DNA from: Skeletonema tropicum
Lineage: Eukaryota > Bacillariophyta > Thalassiosirophyceae > Thalassiosirales > Thalassiosiraceae
Direction: 5' to 3'
DNA: 64,000 nt
NCBI GenBank assembly: GCA_037178625.1
Contig: CM074131.1
Location: 2,418,001-2,482,000 of the forward strand
Under the pieces are notes generated by a model. That model was not told where the DNA came from, ran no database searches, and saw only the letters and a list, made by a program, of their open reading frames with translations. Each line of letters begins with the position of its first letter. The stretch's first letter is position 1. A program made the position numbers and the translations under genes. This document shows positions 1 through 11,281 of the stretch, in pieces.

Positions 1-1469
1 GATAGTCGCTCGCCCTGTACACCTGAATAAAGTAATTTAATTTGGAAGTTCCATCATCTCCCAGTTCCATTCCCTCCAAAGCTGTTTGGATATCCTGCTC
101 TGTAGGTGTCTCAACAGCATCCAATCCTGGAAGTGATCCACCCACTGTACGAACGGCCGCACCAGCTTTTTTCGCCAAGCCAATAACCGACGAAGCAGCA
201 GCAAAGGCACTTTTCTGTGGTTCTGTAAGAAATTGTAATGCCTCCGCCTTTTCACGGAGTGTTTTCGCAGCAGCCACGGCCTCACATGCAACAGCAAGAT
301 TGGGTGTCACCTCAATAATGGCACCAACGATGGGTCCACCCTTGGTCATGGGAGTAGTGGGAGTGGATTCATTCTTAATTGAGAATTCAAAGGGGTAATC
401 ACCGGCGGGTTCTTTGGTTGATTCTTCTGGTTGCATGCACATGTTGTTAACAATCTCAGCAGGTGCAAAGCGATCAATGTTGGTGACACCATCTCCCCCC
501 GACACAACAGCCGTGGTCTGAGTGATGAACTTCTTCTTGAAAAGTTCGTATTGTTCGACATTGAAATTAGCCTCTAATTGGGCAGGATCAATAGGATCTG
601 CACCAGGTTGGTATTGGCTCAAGTAAGCACTCATATTCGCCTTGAAATTGGCACGGTCCTTTTCTTTCCCAGTAAACTTGAGCTGCTCCGAGTCCACAGC
701 AGCGGGGAGATCACTGGGGTATGCCTCTACATAATCAAGAACATTTGCTTTGAAATCCGCCAAGAATTGGTACTGATTGGAGTCAAAGTCAAATGAGGTG
801 AAGTCGTCCCCCGAAACCGTTTTCTCCACCAAATCGCGAAAGTTGGCCTTGCAGAGGGCGTACTGCTCCGCAACGGCAGTTCCAGGTTCAGAAGTCAACC
901 CCTTCACAGTATCAACCATCTCATCATGACCAGAGTGTTGGCCATCTACCACAGCAACAACAGCGTTACCAGAGGCCGTTGCCAATTGAACGGCCGTCAT
1001 ACCAGCCGGGCGAGAGGCACCGTACACCAACACAGTTCCAGTCTTTCCCCCCTCCGAAATTTCACGCAGCGCCGCTGCACCCTCCGATGCGGGGCGGAGG
1101 AATGCTAAATATTCCAAAGGGACAGTTTGAGCAGCGGAGGCATCGACGTTCCCAAATCTGCCATGGACAACCGATCCGCCGGGGCCGAACGCCGCCGAGT
1201 CAAGGGCGGAAATGGCACCCTTTGATAAATCAATAGAGTGGACAGATGACACTGGTTTTCTAACATAGGCCATGGGATCCACATCTGGTTCTTGTTGATC
1301 ACCAAAGCCATGGGGAGGTGGTTTTACAGCATCCATGCTAAAGTTGGGCGGCAGCTCCTCAATTTCCTCACGGACTTGCATGGCCATGTTACGGACTGAT
1401 GAGGCCGCCGCTGCAGTGCGAGACCGAGCGGTGAGCCTAGCCAATGCTGATGACGATATAGATAACATC
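1..1469 (-). CDS. Mitochondrial MDR/enoyl-reductase-like protein (C-terminus cut off by window edge)
   Basis: The frame is open from an ATG at 1467-1469 to the window edge, giving about 489 residues with no stop. The N-terminus (MLSISSSALARLTARSRTAA) is rich in Arg, Ser and Ala and has no acidic residue, as in a mitochondrial presequence. Around residues 140-165 the segment GKTGTVLVYGASRPAGMTAV, followed by an alternating hydrophobic strand, resembles the Rossmann nucleotide-binding turn of medium-chain reductases such as mitochondrial trans-2-enoyl-CoA reductase. After that fold comes a long acidic, Tyr/Phe-rich insert that I do not recognise. A reductase role is inferred from this one segment only. 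The partner substrate and pathway cannot be read here. No introns or frame changes are seen. Confidence 0.55.
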
Positions 1470-1816
1470 GTAGTAATTGTTCTCCCCCCGTGAGATCACG
1501 CTATTATCAACAACGATATACTCGTTGCTTGATGTGTTGGGCGTTGGCTTTTAGCTTGGACTTTTATTTGGCTTGGCCAGGGAGCAGGGAGAAGGGTAAC
1601 AATTGTAACAGAAATTGGGGGAAGCGTAACATAAGAGTATGTAACAACTTCGAAGAAGTTATTTGTCTCTTGTCAAGTCGACAAGAAGCATTAGTAGGTC
1701 AAACAAGCATTAAAGTAATACTTTTAGTTCTATCTAAAGCATCAGCGAACATCTTTACACAAATAGAATATTTCCATGGAGGGATCAGACTTTGGGGATG
1801 GGTACTCTACTTACAC
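1470..1816. other. Intergenic, 5' region of the reductase-like gene
   Basis: This gap lies between the 3' end of the UDP-sugar pyrophosphorylase gene and the start of the reductase-like gene, both on the minus strand. It should hold the terminator region of the former and the promoter of the latter. I see no convincing TATA box, RNA gene or repeat. Confidence 0.4.
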
Positions 1817-4208
1817 TTACAGGATGGTGCAACCGTTACAAAATTGTTCATCGCCCTTCTCTTCTGGTGCAGACTTGGTAAGGTCGGCAGGAGGTGGAAC
1901 AGGAACAGGCGTTGAGACGACCGGTTCCTCCACTACTGCTGCTTTCTCCTCAGGGGCAGCTTTCTCCACTTCCACTGCAGGGGCTGCTTTCTCAACTTCT
2001 ACTACAGGGGCTACGTCTTGTGGTACCACCGGAGCTGATTCCTTCGGTTTTGTGTTCATACTATAGTTTCCAACAATACTTCCATCTTTTTTGAAGACAA
2101 TCTTCTCTGTCTCGAGACGTCGCATATCATATCCTCGCATTCTAATAACTTCCACATCACTTGATGATTTTGCCTCCTTCACCCATCCTTTATTCTTTAC
2201 AGTCAAGTTGCGAATGACACCAGATGCACCCTCTTCACACTCAATTACAGCAGCACCATCTAAATCTAAGCTCTCAATGGTCAATCCTTGTCCACTCAAT
2301 ACGAGAGATGACCCCCCAGATATCTTCACTGCAGCTGGATTTGGAAATTTCTTCTTGAATTCAGTAGCGCAGGCTGCAAACGAAGGTTTCAATACAATAT
2401 CAGGTCCAGAGGTGACTTCAATACCACTAAAGGTGACCTTTGAGCCTTCCTCCACCTGACATCCAATCGAGCGCAGAATACGTGCCACGGCGCTACTTTG
2501 GTCCGCTTCACCAGATGCAGCTACACCAGGATGTGTTCCCTTAGCCTGTAATGCCACACCATCCGCAGTAGCATTCTTTACTGGCGAGAAACACAACTCA
2601 CTGGCAAGGCTGGTAAATCCAACCTTCTCAGTCTCATCGCCTTGGAGGACAGTAGGGAAGTCCTGCATCATACATTCAAGACGAGTAGGCTTTTTGAAAA
2701 TGGTCTTCTCCGCATCCGCATACTTGGGATTGACAAACTCTGGCATGACACCCTTTGTTCTCTCGAGGATTCTTACATAAGAATCCAAGTTGAAGACAAG
2801 CTGATTGATATTACCAGGATAAGGCGAGAATCCAGTGTCATCATTCACATCACCCTCCGGAGATACCGTCGCTCGAAGGAGTGGATCCAATTGATTGTAT
2901 TCGACATTCATCGTCTTTTGTTCATCTCCCTTCGTCAGCTTTGTAATCGCCCCGATAGCCTGCTTTGCTTTCCTAGGACAAGTGATTGAGTTCATGATAA
3001 GTCCCATTTTCGATGACACACCCAATGACAAGGCAAGAGTGTGGAATGCAAGACCGTTGGTATCTTGGAAAAACACCGTCCATTTCATCCCCTGCGCCTG
3101 CCACGCCTTGGCAACACCATTGGAATGAAGCAATGCATGAATATCTCCATGACCATGTGGTTTCATCTGAATGTCATACGGATCCTCCGTATCCAGAGCA
3201 ATATGAGCATCGTTATCACACAAGGCAGGAACACCCTGACCCTGTTGCACAATTGTGATTTGATCCTTGTCCATACCGAAATAGTTGTTGGCGCTCAAGA
3301 GTGCGACAGTCTTGGCGTTGGTATCTCCACTTGTCATGATGCAGAGAGGTAGCTTCTTGCCAGGTTCGGCGTATCGAGATTGGAAGGCGAGGATGGTTTC
3401 AATGTAGAATTGAATGTATGTTGTTCCTGTGGCTAGCTCGGTTGGTAGACCAATCTGTTTTTAAGAATAGAGTAAGAGTATAATGATTAGAACATAACAT
3501 AAGAGGCATTCATTTGCAGCAGTGCACCACAATAAATCACACACGATACGTAGATATCTACCAACTACAACAACAATATCAACAACTCACCTTAATATCC
3601 CCATACCCAAGCCTCTCACCCAATCCACCAGCCACCAAAATAAACCCACACTTCCCCACCTCTTTCAATCCCAACTCCTCACTCTTCAAAAACGCCTCAC
3701 TCCCCACCTCAAATGCCTCACCCTTGGGAACACTTGGAACCCACCCCTCCAATGGGTTTTCACCCCGTTTACTCTTCTCCAAAAGTCCAATCGCATTTGT
3801 CAAATATCCCACAAGTCCACCATCGGGATAGGATTGATGGACTAATTCAAGTTTATTCATGAGTGCAGTTTTTTTCAAGTCAGTGGTGATGGTATCATCA
3901 TCATCATCACCACCACCATCGTCATCACGTTCGTCAGATGTAGAGAGTGTACTCCAATGTTCGAATAAGTGACGCTGATGTGTGCCTCCTGGTAGATTGC
4001 ACAATTGTGTGGCAAGTAGTTGTTGGGATGGTGTGAAGAGTGATAGGGAACTGGAAAGTCCGGCGGGGAGGGCTGCTAGTTCTTCTTTTGTAGCGGTGTC
4101 ATTATTGTTGGTAGTGGATGCTGCCTTGTTTTTGTTATTGTTGTTCCTCCTATTTTTAGCGTGGTGAGGCCTCCTTTTGTGTCTATGGCCGCCCCTTCTT
4201 CTTCCCAT
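1817..4208 (-). CDS. UDP-sugar pyrophosphorylase, two exons, with C-terminal CaaX-type motif
   Basis: The exons are 4208-3591 and 3454-1817. The intron is 136 nt (gtgagt...aacag) and falls in phase 0, giving 751 residues. The intron interrupts the nucleotidyltransferase signature GGLGERLGYGDIK / IGLPTELATG at residues 194-216, which is typical of UDP-sugar pyrophosphorylase. This enzyme makes UDP-sugars from UTP and sugar-1-phosphates. MTSGDTN near residue 246 and the downstream FFQDTNGLAFHTL segment fit the same family. The N-terminus is basic and Asn-rich with no signal peptide, so a cytosolic location is likely. An in-frame TAA just upstream of the ATG fixes the start. The last 80 or so residues are a Pro/Ala/Val/Glu repeat tail ending CNGCTIL. 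The final CTIL has the form of a CaaL geranylgeranylation box. The tail and its ending are unusual for the family. Confidence 0.85.
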
Positions 4209-4690
4209 GTTGGCTACTTAAAATACTTCGTGTAGTAGTTATGTTATTGCTTAGGAGATTCGTTGCCGTGCCTACGATGTTGTGGTGGCTACTTATATAT
4301 TGATTGCAATCAATCAATGGTGTTGGATCAATGACACCGTGTGTGAGTCCAAGTTCAAAGTGCAAGAAGAGGAGGCTGGAAGATGGATTTTTGGATAAAT
4401 TTTGGACGGTGATGAGCGAGAGGCGAAGGTTAGTGCGTGAGAGGAAGAAATCTTTGCTCGTGTCTCTCTTGAATGTCGCATCTCTACAGTAGGAATTAGT
4501 ATTTCTTGAGTACCATCTTTGGATGCAAGCTAGGATGGCATCTTTTTCTCTCTCTTGGCCGTTACTTTTCGCTCTCTCGCCGATCAACTCAGAGAACAGA
4601 ACAATGGCAAAAATGGTGGCAGTAGCCTTGAAAAATAGCTCTGCTACTAATAAATAGTGCTGTAGAAACGCCTCTAAATAGCATACAACC
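4209..4690. promoter_or_regulatory. Divergent intergenic region (pyrophosphorylase / Borealin-like)
   Basis: This 482-bp gap separates two genes transcribed away from each other and must contain both promoters. No clear core promoter element stands out. Open frames through it on the minus strand lack any recognisable protein feature. Confidence 0.4.
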
Positions 4691-5696
4691 ATGACATCAT
4701 TAGCAACAATATCGTCTTCAGCCCACATGGGCGGCAGCGACATCCTCAATAACAGCACTAGTAGCGCTGCCGCCGAGCAAGAAAACATTCAATGGCTCAA
4801 CCGCAACTCGTGCCTCGCCCACAATCACCAACGACGTCAAAAACTCCTCCAAGACGAGGCCGACCTCATCGAATTACGAGATGAGCTCATGCGATCTCAA
4901 AAGACGGCATTTGTAATGGGCTGTGTACGTTGAGTCGAGATGTGAAAAGGTTGACTGTGAGGGAATTCAATGACAGGTTTGATTGTGATGTTGTGGAGAT
5001 GATAACGAGGCAGTTGGCACAGGTTGGTGGTAGTGGTGGTGGTGAAGAGGAAGAGGATGGTGGTGGTGGATCATCATCGAGTGGAAAGAAGCGTAATCGT
5101 GTCATGGGAATGCAACAACAACAACAACAACGGCAATTTTCGACAGCGACGGCTGCTACTGCAGGAATGATGAGTTGGAAAACACCAGCAGTGGGTAGAT
5201 TTGGTGGTGGTGGAGGACGACCTCCGATGACAATTGCACGGACGGCTCGTAAAGGAGAACGACTTATTGTACAGTAAGTTCATCATTTATTGACTATTAT
5301 TTTGGCGTTTGCGAGAGACTGCGTGTGCGTTGTTCCAAAACACTCTAAAAAAAACAAACACATTCTTCCCTCTCTTCTTTTTACAGATCACAAAATGGAT
5401 CACCAATCGATCCATACGATCCCGGAGAATTAGTCATCACCGTCAAAAAACCCCGACGAGTAGTTGCCGCAAATGGAACAAAAATCATTGGAGGAGGAGG
5501 AGGAGCTCATCCATCATCATCATCCTCCACCAACATTCCAATCAATATTGGTATTGGGGTGGGGAATGGTGAAACCATGATTGATTTGGCAGATCCCAAT
5601 CAACGAAAGAATATGGATGGGGAGCAGAAGGCTCATGCGATGCAGCAGTTGATGGCTATGCAGGAACAGATGAAGAATTTGATGGCGGATTGGTAA
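4691..5696 (+). CDS. Borealin-like chromosomal passenger protein (frame change in exon 1)
   Basis: Three blocks read as one protein. The first is 4691 to about 4927, with a coiled-helix segment (RRQKLLQDEADLIELRDELM). The second runs from about 4930 to 5273 in another frame (LSRDVKRLTVREFNDRFD). A GTAAGT...TTTTTACAG intron at 5274-5386 leads to the third, 5387-5696. The order resembles Borealin. It has an N-terminal helix, a short basic T-x-x-E-F segment, a variable Gly/Ser/Gln linker, and then a motif of the form KTPAVGR...KGERLIVQSQNGSPIDP. That motif matches the TP...R...GE...NGSP region seen in animal and plant Borealins, which bind INCENP and Survivin at centromeres in mitosis. The jump at 4925-4932 needs one extra base or two fewer, and no plausible intron fits. 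Identity is by motif only. Confidence 0.5.
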
Positions 5697-5909
5697 TGAT
5701 GATGTTTATGTGGTAGGAAGAGGAGTCAGTATGATTTGGAGTAATGGTGATGGTATTTGTTGAGATTTACAACATATATTATTGAGACATCCATTTCATT
5801 GTGAAGGAGAGGTGAACGAGTAGAAGTCCCCGGCGGTTTGTAACTTTCAGGGCTATTGATTGTTTCATAATAATTGAATCCAAAATATTCTTCCACACTA
5901 CCATAGTCA

Positions 5910-6392
5910 TTAGAATAATCCTTTGGCATGTAAATTATTTGCAAATCCCATCCTCTTGAGTTGTGCATTGTGTCTATTTACATTACACGGATCAAGATTC
6001 TTTCCATCAAAGTTCGACACCACTCTACTTGACTTGCGCATAATAGGCTTGCCATTTGCATCTTTTTCCCCAGAAGAACGATAGACCCATCGTGTCACAC
6101 CACTTTGTTTTGTTTCTAGCGCTGTTGCTGCTGTACTAGCTGCCGCCTCTCCCACTGCAGCAGTATTATTTGTCCACATGTCTTTGGGCGTAACAATTCT
6201 TAAAAAAGCAATCTTTTTACCAGCCTCTTGTATCAACTCGGTTATTTTTTCTGAAGATGTTTCATCTGCATGTTTTCTGTATCCATCACGTAGTTGTTTT
6301 AATGCCCCTGGTTGTTGCTTCTCTGGTAATCGACGAACCAACTTTGCGAGGGATCTGTAGGTGTTGATGACTATTGTGGATTGGTTGCTCAT
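5910..6392 (-). CDS. LYR-motif (Complex1_LYR) protein
   Basis: The protein has 160 residues in a single exon. Residues 9-70 carry a tyrosine-arginine helix start (INTYRSLAKLVRRLPEKQQ), a middle G-x-x-K-H-A-D-E segment and a closing phenylalanine (KKIAFLRIVTPK). This is the layout of LYR proteins, small mitochondrial adaptors that join acyl carrier protein to Fe-S or respiratory-complex assembly factors. The strict L-Y-R is T-Y-R here. The remaining 90 residues (WVYRSSGEKDANGKPIMRKS) form a basic tail that I do not recognise and that is not part of the minimal LYR fold. Which complex it serves cannot be decided. The gene is divergent from EF2 (521 bp apart). Confidence 0.65.
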   Translation of the reverse strand: MSNQSTIVINTYRSLAKLVRRLPEKQQPGALKQLRDGYRKHADETSSEKITELIQEAGKKIAFLRIVTPKDMWTNNTAAVGEAAASTAATALETKQSGVTRWVYRSSGEKDANGKPIMRKSSRVVSNFDGKNLDPCNVNRHNAQLKRMGFANNLHAKGLF

Positions 6393-6913
6393 CGCGAAAA
6401 AATAATAAGTGACAGTGCTGGGAAGTAGATTGCAATTGTTTCTTTTCGTAGGATGGGCGGCAGTGTCGTCAGAGTGCTGGTACTCTGTACTACTACTTAT
6501 AATTACCTACTAGAGCTTCCTTCTCGACATGGTCGCTATCGCTATCGATCTGGATCGTGGACCGTGCCGTGGATGGTCTCTTTTCTCTTTTCTGCCACCG
6601 CAGATGGCATTGAAAAAGGGGGCCGGCTCTAGGGGGCAATCCCGAAACAGTTACTACTTACTATTCACGATTTTCCGATCCTTTCCTCAGATTCACGAAT
6701 CTTCGACTGACAGGCGTCTATCTGATTTAGCCACGTGGAGAAGCGAGCAAACTCGCTCGCGTTGATCGCCTCTTTCGCCGCCACCATCCAATCAAGAAGC
6801 AAGCAAACGGCCCCGCCAATGCCACCAGCATCGCTTTCCTTTTCTGCTTACAACATTCACGTCAATTCTTTAAACCTTCTTCTTTGTTGTAATTTGAATA
6901 GAAAACAGTCAAG
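6393..6913. promoter_or_regulatory. Divergent promoter region (LYR gene / EF2) with EF2 5' leader
   Basis: Both flanking genes are transcribed outward. The end nearest EF2 is pyrimidine-rich (tttaaaccttcttctttgtt), as is common near the start of highly expressed translation genes. No TATA box is obvious. Confidence 0.4.
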
Positions 6914-9755
6914 ATGGTGCGTGACATTTATGCTGGGACATATAATCAATCTATCAGTGGAAGAGGAGTTGAGGAGACGGCGGTCCTCTGCTTCTATCGT
7001 GGCGGATATGAAAGCTACGTTCGGAACTCCAACGCATCTACGGCGGATAAAGATGTGGATCGGAATTGGATCTTAGATGCCATGTCTTGCAAATTGCACA
7101 TGTCAATATCAAATGACCATGATCAAACAAAAATCTAATGATGCATCCTCTCTTTTTTATATATAACAGGTTAACTTCACAACAGATCAAATGAGGGCCA
7201 TCATGGACCTGAAGCACAACATCAGGTCCATGTCTGTGATTGCTCACGTCGATCACGGAAAGACCACCCTTACCGACTCTCTTGTCCAAAAGGCTGGAAT
7301 TATCTCCGCTAAGGCTGCTGGAGGAGCTCGTTACACCGACACCCGTAAAGACGAGGCCGAGCGTGGTATTACCATTAAGTCCACCGGTATTTCAATGTTT
7401 TTTGAGTACGATCTTAAGGCCGGAGAAGTTGCCGGTATGTCTGCTGAGGAAGAAGCTGAGGCAAAGAAGGCCAGTGAGGAAGCCATGGAAGCCGACTCCA
7501 ATGTTAAGATTACCGAGAACTCATTTCTCATCAACCTTATCGACTCCCCCGGTCACGTTGATTTCTCCTCTGAGGTGACTGCTGCGCTTCGTGTGACTGA
7601 TGGTGCTCTAGTTGTTGTTGATACCATTGATGGAGTGTGCGTGCAAACCGAGACTGTGCTTCGTCAGGCCATTTCTGAGCGTGTCCGCCCCGTTCTTATG
7701 GTTAACAAGGTTGATCGTGCTCTTCTTGAGCTTCAACTTCCTGCTGAGGAGCTCTACCAGGCTTTCTGCCGTTCCATTGAGTCCGTTAACGTGATTGTTG
7801 CCATGTACAACGACGAGGCTCTTGGAGACTGCCAGGTTGACCCCACCAAGGGAACCGTTGCCTTCGGATCTGGTCTTCACCAGTGGGCCTTCACCTTGAA
7901 GCGTTTCGCCAAGACCTACGGAGCTAAGTTCAATGTTCCCGAGGAAAAGATGATGTCCAAGCTTTGGGGAGACTGGTACTTCGATGCTGGCCGTAAGGTG
8001 TGGACTTCCCAGAACAAGGACGGAAATCTCGAGCGTGCCTTCTGTCAGTTCATTGCCACCCCTCTCACTACGCTTTTCGAGGCTATCATGGCTGAGAAGC
8101 ACAAGAAGGTAGAGAAGATGCTTAAGGCCATTGGTGTTGAGCTCAAAACTGATGAGAAGGAACTTGTTGGAAAGCAGCTTCTTAAGCGTGTCATGCAAAA
8201 GTGGCTTCCTGCTGGAGACACCGTTTTGGAGATGATTGTACTCCACCTTCCTTCCCCTGCTAAGGCCCAAAAGTACCGTGTCGATACCCTCTACAACGGA
8301 CCTCTTGATGACGTTACCGCTACCGCCATCAGGACCTGTGACACCAGTGATGGTGCCCCTCTTTGTATGTACATTTCTAAGATGGTTCCCACCTCCGATA
8401 AGGGACGTTTCTACGGTTTCGGACGTGTGTTCTCCGGAAAGATTGCCACTGGCCAGAAGGTTCGCATTTTGGGACCTAACTACGTCCATGGCAAGAAGAC
8501 TGAGCTTTGGGTTAAGAACATCCAACGTACTGTTATCATGATGGGACGTTACACTGAGCAGGTTGCAGATGTGCCTGCTGGTAACACTTGCGCCTTGGTT
8601 GGTGTTGATCAATACCTCCTCAAATCCGGAACCATCGTCACTGCTGAGGATGCCCACACAATTAAGTCAATGAAGTTCTCCGTGTCTCCCGTTGTGCGTT
8701 GCGCCGTTGAGCCAAAGAACTCCGCCGATCTTCCTAAGCTTGTTGAGGGAATGAAGCGTCTTGCTAAGTCCGATCCGATGGTTTTGTGTTACACTGACGA
8801 GTCTGGAGAGCACATTATTGCTGCCTCCGGTGAATTGCACTTGGAGATTTGCTTGCAAGATCTTCAGCAAGACTTCATGGGAACTGAGGTTAAGGTCTCT
8901 GATCCCGTTGTCTCTTTCCGTGAGACTTGTTCCGCTAAGTCTGACCAAACTTGTCTTGCCAAGTCTGCTAACAAGCACAACCGTCTTTTCGTTGAGGCTG
9001 ATACCATTGGTGCTGAGCTCAGTAACGCTATTGATGAGGGTGATATTTATGCCGGTGCTGATAGCAAGCTTCAAGGCCGTAAGCTTGCTGATGATTTCGG
9101 CTGGGATGTCTCTGAGGCCCGTAAGATCTGGGCTTTCGGACCCGAGGGAACTGGACCTAACCTTTTCGTCGATACCACTAAGGGAGTCAACTACTTGCTT
9201 GAAATTAAGGAGTCTGTTGTTGGAGGTTTCGCCTGGGCCACCCAAAACGGACCTTTGGCTGAGGAACAAATGCGTGGATGCCGTTTCAATCTCATGGATG
9301 TTGTTCTTCACGCAGATGCTATCCACCGTGGTATGGGACAAATCATGCCTACCGCTCGTCGTGTGTGCTTTTCTTCATTGATGACTGCCGAGCCCGGTCT
9401 TCTTGAACCCGTTTACTTGTGTAACATCTCTGTGCCACAAGATGCCATGGGTAACGTATACGGTGTTCTCACCCAACGTCGTGGACACGTCTTCTCTGAG
9501 GAGCAAAGGCCAGGAACTCCTCAAATGACTCTTTTGGCTTACCTTCCTGTTATGGAATCTTTCGGTTTCACTGCCGATCTTCGTTCGAATACTGGAGGAA
9601 AGGCCTTCCCACAGTGCTCATTTGATCACTGGGAGCCTATGAGTGGAACAGTATATGGAGGAGGAAAGGTTGCAGAGACAATTTTGGCTGTGCGTAAGCG
9701 TAAGGGTCTCAAGGAAGGAATCCCTGAAATTAGCCAGTACCTCGACAAGCTATAA
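6914..9755 (+). CDS. EEF2: Translation elongation factor 2
   Basis: The coding sequence is 6914-6916 plus 7170-9755, giving 862 residues, normal for eukaryotic EF2. Exon 1 contributes only the ATG. A 253-nt intron (gtgcgt...ataacag) follows directly, and exon 2 opens [20 protein letters not shown], the conserved EF2 N-terminus. The GTPase motifs are AHVDHGKTT (residues 26-34), DSPGHVDF and NKVD (about 178). The regulatory threonine region [14 protein letters not shown], target of EF2 kinase in animals, is intact. The diphthamide histidine lies in [17 protein letters not shown] (His about 720). EF2 drives ribosome translocation in the cytosol. Codon use is strongly biased, as expected for high expression, and this creates long antisense open frames that are not genes. 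No frame changes. Confidence 0.98.
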
Positions 9756-9874
9756 ACTGGCCCTGTAGTATTGTATAGTGGATACAGTAATAGCAATAAG
9801 TAATAAAGAATTGAACGTTTGATCGATACTTTTGGCCTTCATTATAGTACCTAGCCTTCAATAGAGGTAATTAA

Positions 9875-11281
9875 TTAATAGCGAGGCATGCTAGGATCGA
9901 CTTCCTTTTGCCACCGAAGTATCCCTCCATCCAAGTTGTACAAACGCTTTGGGTCGACACCAAGCGCAACTAGCTGAGCGCAAGCCTTCTTCCCTCTCAC
10001 ACCAGCCTTGCAGTAGACCAACACCTCACCAACTTTCGGAATATGATGTGGTTTTACTGTTCTGTGGGGTATAACCAAGTCAGTGAACGGAAGAGCCACT
10101 ATGTCGTTTTCAGTTTGTAGACGAACATCTAACACCCATGGCGACCATCCATTGGTGAGTTTATCAAGACATTCATCTGGACTGATTGTATTATAGTCAA
10201 TATCTGTTGAAGAATCGTCGGACAATGCTTCATCCATTGTTCTTCCATTAACGGGAGCATTAACTTCTTCTACAGCTGGTTTTGGTGGGATGGCCTTCGG
10301 ACCGGCACAGAATCCTTGATAATCAATCAACTCGGACGGTTGCACTCTGCCTGGTAATTTTGTAACACCAATCTCATTGAACTTCATAGCTAATGCATCA
10401 AATACCAGCACTCTACCATTCAAGAGTCCCGAATCCTTTCCAAGTATGATTTTGAGCGCTTCTGTAGCCTGCAAACATCCCATTGTCCCAGGTAAGACTC
10501 CCAGCACACCTCCTTCGGCACAGCTTGGAACATCACCCGGTGGAGGTGGAGTAGGTAACAAATCACGATAATTTGGACCATTGTTGTAATTAAATGTGGA
10601 TAGCTGACCTTCAAATGCAAGGATTGCCGAGTATACCCAAGGAATGCCCAATATATCACATGCATCATTGATTAAATACTTGGTAGGGAAGTTATCGCTA
10701 CCATCCAAAACGACATCCCACGACTTTGTTTCCGAAAATCCTTCACCGAGAATCCTCATGGCTGTTTCAGATGTGAATTCCTCCTTGTATATTCTCACAT
10801 TGACAAATGGATTTATATCCTCTATGCGGCGCTGCGCAGACTCACATTTCGACACATCAATCGTCGACGTGCCATGGATGATCTGCCGTTGTAAATTGGA
10901 CTCGTCTACTGTATCAGCATCCACGATTCCAATGTGGCCTACTCCCGCAGCAGCTAGGTACAACAGAGCTGGAGATCCCAGCCCTCCTGCTCCGATGACT
11001 AGAATACTGGCATTTTTGAGAGCCTTCTGACCGGCTACACCGACATCTCCTAGAACCAAGTGACGCGAATATCTTGATATTTCTGCATTGCTCAGTTCTT
11101 CGTCGTCGGTTGCTTGCAATTGATGTTTGAATTGTTGAGTGGATCGGTGATGATGTTGATGGCTTGCTTGATGAGTTGCAACTTGCCTTGAAGCGCTGGA
11201 AGGCGTGAAAGGGCAAAAGGCACTGCTAAGCCCTGGTAGCACTGTCAGTGCTTTTACATACCAAGCGAGTGACCTCACCAT
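9875..11281 (-). CDS. Plastid-targeted MoeB/ThiF-type adenylyltransferase with rhodanese domain
   Basis: The protein has 468 residues in a single exon. The N-terminus is a signal peptide ending LPGLSSA|FCPF, the diatom plastid-import motif. Residues about 55-330 are an E1-like adenylating domain: RYSRHLVLGDVG, ATP loop GAGGLGSPALLYLA (about 90-105), LQRQ, and active-site PSCAEGGVLGVLPG (Cys about 252). Residues 360-468 are a rhodanese domain with the sulfur-carrying loop YCKAGVRGKK (about 423). Such proteins activate the C-terminus of a small sulfur carrier (MoaD, ThiS or Urm1 type) and pass sulfur to it for molybdopterin, thiamine or tRNA thiolation. The CxxC zinc pair found in animal MOCS3 (CYRC) reads NYRD here, as I recall for cyanobacterial homologues, which agrees with a plastid origin. 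Which carrier it serves is inference. Confidence 0.88.
   Translation of the reverse strand: MVRSLAWYVKALTVLPGLSSAFCPFTPSSASRQVATHQASHQHHHRSTQQFKHQLQATDDEELSNAEISRYSRHLVLGDVGVAGQKALKNASILVIGAGGLGSPALLYLAAAGVGHIGIVDADTVDESNLQRQIIHGTSTIDVSKCESAQRRIEDINPFVNVRIYKEEFTSETAMRILGEGFSETKSWDVVLDGSDNFPTKYLINDACDILGIPWVYSAILAFEGQLSTFNYNNGPNYRDLLPTPPPPGDVPSCAEGGVLGVLPGTMGCLQATEALKIILGKDSGLLNGRVLVFDALAMKFNEIGVTKLPGRVQPSELIDYQGFCAGPKAIPPKPAVEEVNAPVNGRTMDEALSDDSSTDIDYNTISPDECLDKLTNGWSPWVLDVRLQTENDIVALPFTDLVIPHRTVKPHHIPKVGEVLVYCKAGVRGKKACAQLVALGVDPKRLYNLDGGILRWQKEVDPSMPRY

Noticed and set aside
4885..4940. Mini-intron joining the two frames of the Borealin-like gene
   Set aside because: GT...AG pairs here give lengths of 10-27 nt, and only an 11-nt one restores the frame, far below any plausible intron.
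7608..9341. Long antisense open frames opposite EF2 (up to 349 codons)
   Set aside because: They arise from the strong codon bias of EF2. The predicted proteins are Leu/Ser/Asn-rich without domains.
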